A stretch of 64,000 nt of DNA from positions 51,505,812 through 51,569,811 of the forward strand of contig CM049314.1 in assembly GCA_026874595.1 (NCBI GenBank). Direction: 5' to 3'. Positions 45,950 through 57,707 of this stretch are shown here, piece by piece (positions within the stretch are counted from its first letter, which is position 1; the number at the start of each line of letters is the position of its first letter). Below the pieces are notes generated by a model. It saw only the letters and a program-made list of their open reading frames with translations, did no database searches and had not been told where the DNA came from. The stretch is from Sipunculus nudus (Eukaryota > Annelida > Sipuncula > Golfingiida > Sipunculidae). A program made the position numbers and the translations under genes.

Positions 45950-47758
45950 AAGATGACCAGAGGTCACGCGCTTGCCGGAAATGGAAATGATACAGACAGA
46001 TAGACAGAGAGTGCATGTAGAAACAGTCATATGAATGAGCAACATTGTGGGGGCAGCAGAAACGGATAATATGTTTATTTATGCATGCTGACCTTTAACA
46101 GCTGCATATCTTTCTAGTGTAAAAGGGACCGACTTCAAAATTTTTTCATGAAATCCCGTTAATCTCGTTTGACAAGAAGCAGTGAGACGTTTTCAGGTTT
46201 GTCATGTCAAGCTGGTCATATGTGACAAAATGCCGAAAACTAGAACTACTTTGTTGTAAAAGGCGCCGAGTTATAAGCATTTCAGTGACATCTCGTTTGT
46301 TCACGTTGCACAAGATATGGTGCGAGATTTTGGCAGACATGGCTTTATCTAATCAAGCAGTTCATATGTGACACAATGCCGAAAACTAGACCTTCGTACC
46401 TGTAAAAATCGCCGAGTTAAAAGCATTTTGGTGAAATCTCGTGTTTTCTCGTTTGACGAGATACGGTGCGAGATTGTGCCTGACTTGGAGTTCTGTCATG
46501 TCAAGCGGGTCATGTGGAACTAAATGCCGAAAACTAGACCTGTCTAGCTGCAGTTCCGTGAAATGTCGTGTTTTCTCGTTTGACGGGATACGATGCGAGA
46601 TTTTGCCTGACATGCATGTCTGTCGTGTCAAGCTTGTCTAGTGGAACAAAATGCCGAAAACCAGACGTGTCTATCTGTAAAACTCGCCGAGTTATAACCA
46701 ATGCCGTGAAATCTCATGTTTTCTCGTTTGACGAGATACGGTGCGACATTCGGCCTGACTTTCAGTTCTGTCATGTCCAGCAGGTCATGTGAAAGAAAAT
46801 GCCGAAAACTAGACCTGTCTAGCTGTAAAACTCGCCGAGTTATAAGCATTTCCGTGAAATCTCGTGTTTTCTCGTTTGACGAGATAGGGTGCGAGATTTG
46901 GCCTGACTTGCACATCTATCGTGTCAAGCTGGTCATGTGGAAGGAAATGCCGGAAACCAGACGTGTCTAGCTGTAAAACTGGCCGAGTTATAAGCATTTC
47001 CGTGAAATTTTGTGTTTTCTCGTTTGACGAGATACGGTGCGAGATTTTGCCAGACTTGCATATCTGTCGTGTCAAGCTGGTCTAGTGGAACTAAATGCCG
47101 AAAACCAGATGTGTCTAGCTGTAAAATACCCCAGTTATAAGCATTTCCGTGACATCCCGTGTTTTCTCGTTTGACGAGATACGGTGCGAGATTTGGCCTG
47201 TCTTGCAGCTCTGTCGTGTCAAGCTTGTTTGGTGGAACGAAATGCCGAAAACCAGACCTGTCTAGCTGTAAAAGTCGCCGAGTTATAAGCATTTCCGCGA
47301 AGTCTCGTTTTCTCGTTTGACGAGATATGGCGCGAGATTTGGCGTGACTTTTAGTTCTGTCGTGTCAAGCTGGTCATGTGGAACAAAATGCCGAAAACTA
47401 GATCTGCCTAGCTTAAAAACTGACAAAGTTACAAAAAAATGGTCGTGTTATTTCCAATTTCCATGATTTTTGCCCAAAAAATGTAACCATGGTAACGGCA
47501 AATTTAAGTAAGCTACATATCAAAAGAAAGGCCAGGTGATGACGATAAAAATGAGCTATTGCAGCAGTGGATAAGCCTATTTATGGCGAAGTTATAGTGC
47601 AAAAACCGTTAACCACACCTGTCGTGACCTTGACCCTTGACCTTGGAGCAATGTTGACCAAAAACAAGAGGGTTCCAGGGTGTTCGGTTGTCAATCACCC
47701 CTGTAAGGGTCATGTCGATTGCTGCAAAATTGTGGCCAGGAGAGCGCAGACAAACAAA
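45950..47758 (+). repeat. Type III module, copy 1 (148-bp monomers)
   Basis: Starts AAGATGACCAGAGGTCACGC, followed by a short non-tandem leader (GCAACATTGTGGGGGCAGCA), about eight 148-bp monomers, GTAACCATGGTAAC at 47483, TGACCTTGACCCTTGACCTTG at about 47625 and an ACAA tail. It is the prototype of the modules from 52941 on. Confidence 0.85.
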
Positions 47759-50043
47759 CTAGACGACCATAGGTCGAACGCTTGCCGGAAATCGGAAGTG
47801 AAACACATACGGACAGACAGAACATATTGTCGGTTTTCTATTAATGGAATGACTCTCAGGGACATTGCTGAGAATATGTGGCCCGTAGAATGACATATGA
47901 GACAAAAGAACAGGCAAGCAGACAAAGCTGACAACAAAAGACGAACAGACAGACATACTGACTTTGTGAGACAAGATTGACACCAGATGACATAACCTGG
48001 TGATGGAGAAGATTCAAAGGAGGTATGGCGAATTTTATGATATACTTGGGAGGCTCGACTGTAGCGCCCTCTAGCAGACATATTCCGAAGACGACAAATG
48101 CGTTTCGTATTATTAGTGTATGACGAGATGTCCCAGTTTCTAAAGGATTCCGTCAAAGCTGTGGCCTGTAGAATGCTATATGTAAGGCGTAAGAACCAGC
48201 AAGCAGGCGACTTTGAGGATAACGGACAAACAGATGGACACACTGTCAAAGTGACAGAAGATTGAAACCATATGCCTTAATCAGGTTATGGAGAAGACTC
48301 AAAGGAAGAAAATAAGCTATAGCTTATGTAACTGAGGCTTTGGGTGTAGAGATATGGCCAATACAATGGTATGTGTGTGAGGGTCGTGTGCATCGCAAAC
48401 TAGTGGCCATATCAGGAAAATGAAAAATTTATTTTTAGAAATTAGTGTAAGACATAAGATGTAATAGTTTCAAAAGGATTCCGTCAAAACTGTGGCCTAT
48501 AGAATGCTATATGTGAGACGCAAGAACCAACAAGCAGGCGAATTTGAGGACAACTGACAAACAGACGAAAACACTGACAAAGTGATTCAAGATTGAGTCC
48601 AGATGACTACTCCAGGTTATGGAGAAGACCCAAAGGAAGAAAAAGCTAGTTTATGTTACTGAGGTTTATAGTTTTGAAGATATTGCCAAAGCATGATATG
48701 TTGGGAGAGGTTCGAGTTCAGCGCCCCCTAGCGGCCATATCCGGAAAATGAAAAATTGGTTTCGAGATATTAGTGTAAGACTTAAGATGTTATAGTTTCA
48801 AAAGGATTCTTTCAAAACTGTGGCCTATAGAATGCTATATGTGAGACGCAAGAACCAACAAGCAGGCGAATTTGAGGACAACTGACAAACAGACGAAAAC
48901 ACTGACAAAGTGATTCAAGATTGAGTCCAGATGACTACTCCAGGTTATGGAGAAGACCCAAAGGAAGAAAAAAGCTACAGTTTATGTGACTGAGGTTTAT
49001 AGATTTGGAGATATTGCCAAAGCATGATATGTTGGGAGAGGTTCGAGTTCAGCGCCCCCTAGCGGCCATATCCGGAAAATGAACAATTGGTTTCGAGATA
49101 TTAGTGTAAGACTTAAGATGTTATAGTTTCAAAAGGATTCTTTCAAAACTGTGGCCTGTAGAATGCTATATGTGAGACGCAAGAGCAAGCAGGCGAATTT
49201 GAGGACAACTGACAAACAGACAGACACACTGACAAAGTGTCACAAAAGTGTGACCAGATGACTACACTAGGTCATGGAGAAGACTCAGAGGAAGAAAATA
49301 AGCTATAGTTCATGTAATTGAGGCTTATAATTTTGGAGATATGGCCAAAATATGATATGTTCGGGAGGTTCGCATCCAGCGCCCCCTAGCAGCCCTATTA
49401 AAAAAATGAAGAAACGATTTCGAGATACTAGTGTCGGACTTATAATATGTCAGTTTCAAAAAGATTCATGCAATAATGTGGCCTTTGGCGCAAGATGAAT
49501 GAAATCACGAAATATCTCTATTCACGAGATATTTTACGAGATACTGCAAGACTTGTAATAAAATCTTGTTGTACTAGTTGAATGCTACTTGATGCAAAAA
49601 ACTAGATCACTCTAGCTTTAAAACTGACAAAGTTAGAAAAATAAGACCCCTTATTTTCGAATATCATGAGTTTTCCCCAAAATTTGTAACCATGGTTACG
49701 GAAAATTTGAGTCAGCTACACACCAGATGACAGGCCTTGGAATGACGATTAAATTGAGCTATCGTTGAAGTAGATACTACTTATAGTCACAAAGATATGA
49801 AGAAAAAACCGTTTTGAGAAGTTTTGATGACCTTGACCTTGACCTTTGTCCTATTTTGACCAAAAACAATAGGGCACCTAGAAATTTAATTCTCCATCAT
49901 CTCTGAAAGTTTCAAGGTGATTGTGGCAAAATTGTGGCCAGGAGAGTGCAGACAAACAAACAGACAAACAGACAAACAGACAAACAGACATACGCAACTG
50001 ACCAATATGCTTGCCGAAATCTTTGATTCCGACAAGCAACAAA
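47759..50043 (+). repeat. Type I module, copy 2
   Basis: Same order and words as 33204-35208 (shared start CTAGACGACCATAGGTCG, shared hairpin end) with one more ~329-bp monomer. Monomer period from the CTCF-like site: 329, 328, 331 and 327 bp. The next module starts directly after AACAAA at 50044. Confidence 0.87.
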
Positions 50044-52940
50044 CTAGACGACCAGAGGTCGAACGCTTGCCGGAAATGGCCGCTAATAAGACAGCGAAAC
50101 AGACAAACAGTTACTAGGCAGACAGACAGGGAACGTATAACACTGTCTATAGATTTGGAGATATGGCACAATGATGATTGCTGCAGCGCCATCTGGCGGC
50201 TATTTCTAAAAGGACAAAAAATAAGTTTCGAGATATTTTATTTTTTTATTGTATATATTTGATGTATAATTAAAATTTAACCCTCGCAGAATACGACAGA
50301 GTCCCCACGAGGTTAAATGCATTAAATCTAGTTCCGGAAATGGCCGGAAATAAGACAGCAAAACAGACGGACAGTTACTAGGCAGACAGACAGGGAACGT
50401 GTGGATCTGATCAAATGAACAACCGCTATCATGGTTTAAATGGAAGCACATTTTTATGTGATTTCGCTGATTTTCAAAAGCCACAAATGAGTAGACAGAC
50501 AGACGGAAAATAACACCACGTGTAGGATGTACTCCTGTCATGAAGAATGGAAAGCATAAATAAAATAAGCGTCAGTGAATTAGAATAAATCTTCATATTT
50601 TGAATTTCAGGAAAAAGAAGAATTTAATTGTAACCTATATTAGGCCCCCATGGTAACGGAAGAATATGACAGAGTCTTCACGAGGATAAACCCATTAAAT
50701 CTAGTTTCAGATGCTGCAATCAATGTTGTGACACTATCTATAGTTTTATAGATATGGCAAAATAATGATTGCTGCAGCGCCATCTGGCGGCTATTATTAA
50801 AAGGACAAAAAATAAGTTTCGAGATATTTTATTTTTTTATAATAAATATTTGATGTATAATTAAATTTAAACTTCCGCTGAATATGACAATGTCCCCACG
50901 AGGAAAACGCATTAAATCTAGGTTCAGAAGCTGCAATCAATGTTGTGACACCGTCAATAGTTTTGGAGATATGGCACAATAATGATTACTGCAGCGCCAT
51001 CTGAAAGGGAAAAAAATAGTTTCGCGATATTTTATTTTTTATTATATATATTTTATGTATAATTAAAATTTAACCCCCACAGAATACGACAGAGTCCCCA
51101 CGAGGTTGGACGCATTAAATCTAGTTTCAGAAGCTGCAATCAATGTTGTGACACTGTCTATAGTTTTGGAGATATGGCACAATAATGATTGCTGCAGCGC
51201 CATCTGGGGGCTTTTTTCTAAAAGGAAAAAAATAAGTATCCAGATATTTTATTTTAATATATATATTTGATGGATAATTAAAATTTTACTCCTGCCCCCA
51301 ACTGCTAATCCAGGGATCAGCCCATAATTTGACACACCCAACTACAAAATCGGGGATCCGTCCCTGGTTTCAAAGATTTGCCAGTGGTTCCTGGCAACAC
51401 AAGTGGCCGCACAAGGGGACAAAATAAAAATCACAGGTGTGTTCCCTCCACATATAGCGTCTTTTGTCCTCTATTCAATGCTGCTTTGTGAGATTCATGC
51501 ATGACCGCGCACGCCAACATGCAACTGTAATAGCCTTGCCGGCACTTACCGGTCAACCCTGAAGCCACTTGTGCTCACGGCAATTGGATGTATTCTCATC
51601 ATTTGATGAAAAACGAGGAAGGATTTGACGAGAATTGCAATAAAATCACATGATGTGAATGAGAGTGTCAGACGCTGTCAAATGCTGAAAACTATATGTC
51701 TGTAGGGTATAAAATGACAGCATAAAAGGCATTTGTTTAAATGGTCCACTGTTCTCGTTTGACGACAAATGGTGCGAGATATAACGAGATATTCACTTAT
51801 ATCACTTAACACTAATCAAATGATTGTTGAACAGTAGAAAAATGAAATCTCTAGCATAAGATTGAAAGACTTATAGACATTTGTTGAATATTTTGTTCAA
51901 AATATCGAATATTCTCGTTTGGCGGGAGATGATGCGAGATTTGGCGAGATTTGCAGTTTTATCATGTTAAGCTTCCGAAAGGCTACCAGAGGCTGAAACC
52001 GTATACTATTTAACCTAAAACGTGATCGAGTTATCAGCATTTCTGCGAAATCTCGTAATTTCTCGTTTGACGGAAAAACAGATCGAGATTCTACGAGACT
52101 TCCAATTGACTGGAACCGAGCCAAAGGAATGCTACCTCATGCAGAAAACTAGACCCTTGAAGAATAAATATCAACAGAGATAGAAGCAAAAAAACTAATT
52201 ATTTTCAGATTGTCAAGTTTTACCCCAAAATTTGGTTACCATGGTAACGGCAGCACAAAGCTACATGTACCCAGGAATAAGCCAATGATCCTAGTCTTAG
52301 ATGCGACAAAAGAAATTGTTATATGCTTAATATTTTTTAAGATGTTGTGCAAAAATGATAAGTTGTAGTGTTACCAGTACCACGCCCCCTGGTGGCTTTT
52401 TTAAAAAAGTAAAAAAACAATTTCGAGATATTTATAAATAACACAAAATACATTAATTTCAAAGCCATTGTTAATAAAATGCAACCTGCAGGTCATATTT
52501 AATGAAATCTCGAAAACTCTCGTTTGACGAGAAATAGTGCGAGGTTTTGCGGGATTAACAATTCTATCATAAACAGCTCATGAAATACTACCTGATGCAG
52601 AAAACTAGAACTCTCTAGCTTTAAAAATGAAAAATTTAGAAAGAAAATATCGAATTCTATCATTTCTTCCAAAAATACGTTACTATGGTAACGAATGATC
52701 AGAGATATTTGCTAGCATGTGGAAAGGTAACATGATGAGGAATAAAAAGATATGAAGGAAAATCCGTTTTAAGGTTTTTCAGGGACCCTGACCTTGACCT
52801 TGAACCGTTCAAGGCCAAAAACAATAGGCACCCAGGGTTTTCGATTTTACACTTTTTCTATAAGTTTCAGGGCGATTGCTTCAGAATTGTGGCCTGTAGA
52901 GCACCGACAAACAAACAGACAGACAGACAAACAAACAAAC
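50044..52940 (+). repeat. Module with 217-bp monomers, copy 3
   Basis: 50044-51890 repeats 39687-41740 at an offset of about 10.36 kb. D-type blocks follow, with a perfect GTTACCATGGTAAC at 52235-52248 and CACGCCCCCTGGTGGC at 52381. It ends with TGACCTTGACCTTGAACCG and an ACAG/ACAA run. Confidence 0.85.
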
Positions 52941-55396
52941 AAGATGACCAGAGGTCACGCGCTTGCCGGAAATGGAAATGATACAGACAGATAGACAGAG
53001 AGTGCATGTAGAAACAGTCATATGAATGAGCAACATTGTGGGGGCAGCAGAAACGGATAATATGTTTATTTATGCATGCTGACCTTTAACAGCTGCATAT
53101 CTTTCTAGTGTAAAAGGGACCAAGTTTAAATTTTTTTCATGAAATCCCGTTAATCTCGTTTGACAAGAAGCAGTGAGACGTTTTCAGGTTTGTCATGTCA
53201 AGCTGGCCAAATGATATGAAATGCCGAAAACTAGACCTCTCTAGCTATAAAAGCCGCTGAGTTATAAGCATTTGCGTGAAATCTCGTGTTTTCTCGTTTG
53301 ACGGGAAATAGTGTGAGCTTTGGCGAGATTTCCAGTTTTATCACGTCAGGTTTGTCAAATATTACAAAATGCCGGAAACTAGACCTGTCTAGCTGCAAAA
53401 GTCGCCGTGTTATCAGCATTTACGTGAAATCATGTTTTTTTTTTTCTCGCTTGACGAGATATAGTACGAGATTTGGCAAACGAGCAGTTTTATTATGTCA
53501 AGACGGCCAAACGTTACGAAATGGCGAAAACTAGATCCGTCTAGCTGTAAAAGTCGCCGAGTTATAAGCATTTCCGTGTACTCTCGTGTTTTCTTGTTTG
53601 GAGAGATATGGTGCAGGATTTGGCCAGTCTTGTAGATTTGTCATATCAAACTCTCTAAATGTTATGAAATGGCGAAAACTACATCTGTCTAGCTGTAAAA
53701 GTCGTCGAGTTATTAGCATTTCTGTGAAATCTCGTTTTTTATCGTTTGATGAGATATGGTGCGAGATTTGGCCAGTCTTGCAGGTTTGTCATGTCAAGCG
53801 GGTCATGTGGAACTAAATGCCGAAAACTAGACCTGTCTAGCTGTAAAACTCGCCGAGTTATAACCAATGCCGTGAAATCTCTTGTTTTCTCGTTTGACGA
53901 GATACGGTGCGACATTCGGCCTGACTTTCAGTTCTGTCATGTCCAGCAGGTCATGTGAAAGAAAATGCCGAAAACTAGACCTGTCTAGCTGTAAAACTCG
54001 CCGAGTTAAAATCATTTCCGTGAAATCTCGTGTTTTCTCGTTTGACGAGATAGGGTGCGAGATTTGGCCTGATTTGCACATCTATCGTGTCAAGCTGGTC
54101 AGGTTGAAGGAAATGCCAGAAACCAGACGTGTCTAGCTGTAAAACTGGCCGAGTTATAAGCATTTCCGTGAAATTTCGTGTTTTCTCATTTGACGAGATA
54201 CGGTGCGAGATTTTGCCAGACTTGCATATCTGTCGTGTCAAGCTGGTCTAGTGGAACTAAATGCCGAAAACCAGACGTGTCTAGCTGTAAAACTGGCCCA
54301 GTTATAAGCATTTCCGTGAAATCCCGTGTTTTCTCGTTTGATGAGATACGGTGCGAGATTTGGCCTGTCTTGCAGCTCTGTCGTGTCAAGCTTGTTTGGT
54401 GGAACGAAATGCCGAAAACCAGACCTGTCTAGCTGTAAAAGTCGCCGAGTTATAAGCATTTCCGCGAAGTCTCGTTTTTTCTCGTTTGACGAGATATGGC
54501 GTGAGATTTGGCGTGACTTTTAGTTCTGTCGTGCCAAGCTGGTCATGTGGAACAAAATGCCGAAAAATAGATCTGCCTAGCTTAAAAATTGACAAAGTTA
54601 CAAAAAATGGTCGTGTTATTTCCAATTTCCATGATTTTTGCCCAAAAAATGTAACCATGGTAACGGCAAATTTAAGTAAGCTACATGTCAAAAGAAAGGC
54701 CAGGTGATGACGAAAAAAATGAGCTATTGCAGAAGTGGATAAGCCTATTTATGGCGAAGTTATAGTGCAAAAACCGTTAACCATACCTGTCGTGACCTTG
54801 ACCCTTGACCTTGAAGCTATGTTGACCAAAAACAATAGGGCATGTAGAAATCGGATTGTCAATCAAGCCTGTAAGTTTCAATTTGATTGATGCAAAAGTC
54901 GCCGAGTTATAAGCATTTCCGCGAAGTCTCGTTTTTTCTCGTTTGACGAGATATGGCGCGAGATTTGGCGTGACTTTCAGTTCTGTCGTGTCAAGCTGGT
55001 CATGTGGAACAAAATGCCGAAAACTAGATCTGCCTAGCTTAAAAACTGACAAAGTTACAAAAAATGGTCGTGTTATTTCCAATTCCCATGAATTTTGCCC
55101 AAAAAATGTAACCATGGTAACGGCAAATTTAAGTAAGCTACATATCAAAAGAAAGGCCAGGTGATGACGAAAAAAATGAGCTATTGCAGAAGTGGATAAG
55201 CCTATTTATGGCGAAGTTATAGTGCAAAAACCGTTAACCACACCTGTCGTGACCTTGACCCTTGACCTTGGAGCAATGTTGACCAAAAACAATAGGGTTC
55301 CAGGGTGTTCGGTTGTCAATCAACCCTGTAAGGGTCATGTCGATTGCAGCAAAATTGTGGCCAGGAGAGCGCAGACAAACACACAAAAAAACAAAC
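52941..55396 (+). repeat. Type III module, copy 2
   Basis: AAGATGACCAGAGGTC start, leader, about ten 148-bp monomers, then the GTAACCATGGTAAC/TGACCTTGACCC tail twice (54651 and 55108), because the tail plus one monomer is duplicated. Confidence 0.87.
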
Positions 55397-57707
55397 AAGA
55401 TGACCAGAGGTCACGCGCTTGCCGGAAATGGAAATGATACAGACAGATAGACAGAGAGTGCATGTAGAAACAGTCATATGAATGAGCAACATTGTGGGGG
55501 CAGCAGAAACGGATAATATGTTTATTTATGCATGCTGACCTTTAACAGCTGCATATCTTTCTAGTGTAAAAGGGACCAAGTTCAAAATTTTTTCATGAAA
55601 TCCCGTAAATCTCGTTTGACAAGAAGCAGTGAGACGTTTTCAGGTTTGTCATGTCAAGCTGGCCAAATGATATGAAATGCCGAAAACCAGACCTGTCTAG
55701 CTATAAAAGCCGCTGAGTTATGAGCATTTGCATGAAATCTCGTGTTTTCTCGTTTGACGGGAAATGGTGCGAGCTTTGGCGAGATTTCCAGTTTTGTCAT
55801 GTCAGGTTTGTCAAATATTACAAAATGCCGGAAACTAGACCTGTCTAGCTGCAAAAGTCGCCGTCTTATCAGCATTTACGTGAAATCATGTTTTTTTCTC
55901 GCTTGACGAGATATAGTACGAGATTTGGCAAGACGGGGCAGTTTTATTATGTCAAGACGGCCAAACGTTACGAAATGGCGAAAACTAGATCCGTCTAGCT
56001 GTGAAAGTCGCCGAGTTATAAGCATTTCCGTGTACTCTCGTGTTTTCTCATTTGACGAGATATGGTGCAGGATTTGGCCAGTCTTGTAGATTTGTCATAT
56101 CAAACTCTCTAAATGTTATGAAATGGCGAAAACTACATCTGTCTAGCTGTAAAAGTCGCCGAGTTATTAGCATTTCTGTGAAATCTCCTTTTTTATCGTT
56201 CGACGAGATATGGTGCGAGATTTGGCCAGTCTTGCAGGTTTGTCATGTCAAGCCGTCCAAATGTTAATTAATGCCGAAAACTAGACCTGTCTTGCTGTAA
56301 AACTCGCCGAGTTATAAGCATTTCCGTGAAATCTAGTGTTTTCTCGTTTGACGAGATAGGGTGCGAGATTTGGCCTGACTAGCACATCTATCGTGTCAAG
56401 CTGGTCATGTGGAAGGAAATGCCGGAAACCAGACCTGTCTAGCTGTAAAACTGGCCGAGTTATAAGCATTTCCGTGAAATTTCGTGTTTTCTCGTTTGAC
56501 GAGATACGGTGCGAGATTTTGCCAGACTTGCATATCTGTCGTGTCAAGCTGGTCTAGTGGAACTAATTGCCGAAAACCAGACGTGTCTAGCTGTAAAACT
56601 GGGCCAGTTATAAGCATTTCCGTGAAATCCCCTGTTTTCTCGTTTGACGAGATACGGTGCGAGATTTGGCCTGTCTTGCAGCTCTGTCGTGTCAAGCTTG
56701 TTTGGAGGAACGAAATGCCGAAAACCAGACCTGTCTAGCTGTTAAAGTCGCCGAGTTATAAGCATTTCCGCGAAGTCTCGTTTTTTCTCGTTTGACGAGA
56801 TATGGCGCGAGATTTGGCGTGACTTTCAGTTCTGTCGTGTCAAGCTGGTCATGTGGAACAAAATGCCGAAAACTAGATCTGCCTAGCTTAAAAACTGACA
56901 AAGTTACAAAAAAATGGTCGTGTTATTTCCAATTTCCATGATTTTTGCCCAAAAAATGTAACCATGGTAACGGCACTTGCATATCTGTCGTATCAAGCTG
57001 GTCTAGTCGAACTAAATGCCGAAAACCAGACGTGTCTAGCTGTAAAACTGGGCCAGTTATAAGCATTTCCGTGAAATCCCGTGTTTTCTCGTTTGACGAG
57101 ATACGGTGCGATATTTGGCCTGTCTTGCAGCTCTGTCGTGTCAAGCTTGTTTGGTGGAACGAAATGCCGAAAACCAGACCTGTCTAGCTGTAAAAGTCGC
57201 CGAGTTATAAGCATTTCCGCGAAGTCTCGTTTTTTCTCGTTTGACGAGATATGGCGCGAGATTTGGCGTGACTTTCAGTTCTGTTGTGTCAAGCTGGTCA
57301 TGTGGAACAAAATGCCGGAAACTAGATCTGCCTAGCTTAAAAACTGACAAAGTTACAAAAAAATGGTCGTGTTATTTCCAATTCCCATGATTTTTGCCCA
57401 AAAAATGTAACCATGGTAACGGCAAATTTAAGTAAGCTACATATCAAAAGAAAGGCCAGGTGATGACGAAAAAAATGAGCTATTGCAGAAGTGGATAAGC
57501 CTATTTATGGCGAAGTTATAGTGCAAAAACCGTTAACCACACCTGTCGTGACCTTGACCCTTGACCTTGGAGCAATGTTGACCAAAAACAATAGGGTTCC
57601 AGGGTGTTCGGTTGTCAATCAACCCTGTAAGGGTCATGTCGATTGCTGCAAAATTGTGGCCAGGAGAGCGCAGACAAACACACAAAAAAACAAATAAACA
57701 AAAAAAC
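55397..57707 (+). repeat. Type III module, copy 3
   Basis: Same layout as its neighbours. At 56972 a GTAACCATGGTAACGGC block is followed directly by monomer sequence (ACTTGCATATCTGTCG), a recombination joint also seen in copy 4 at 59431. Confidence 0.87.

Noticed and set aside
33553-52398. Short evenly spaced repeats considered as a CRISPR array
   Set aside because: Periods of 200-330 bp, spacers that are themselves repeated, and a eukaryotic transposon context rule this out.
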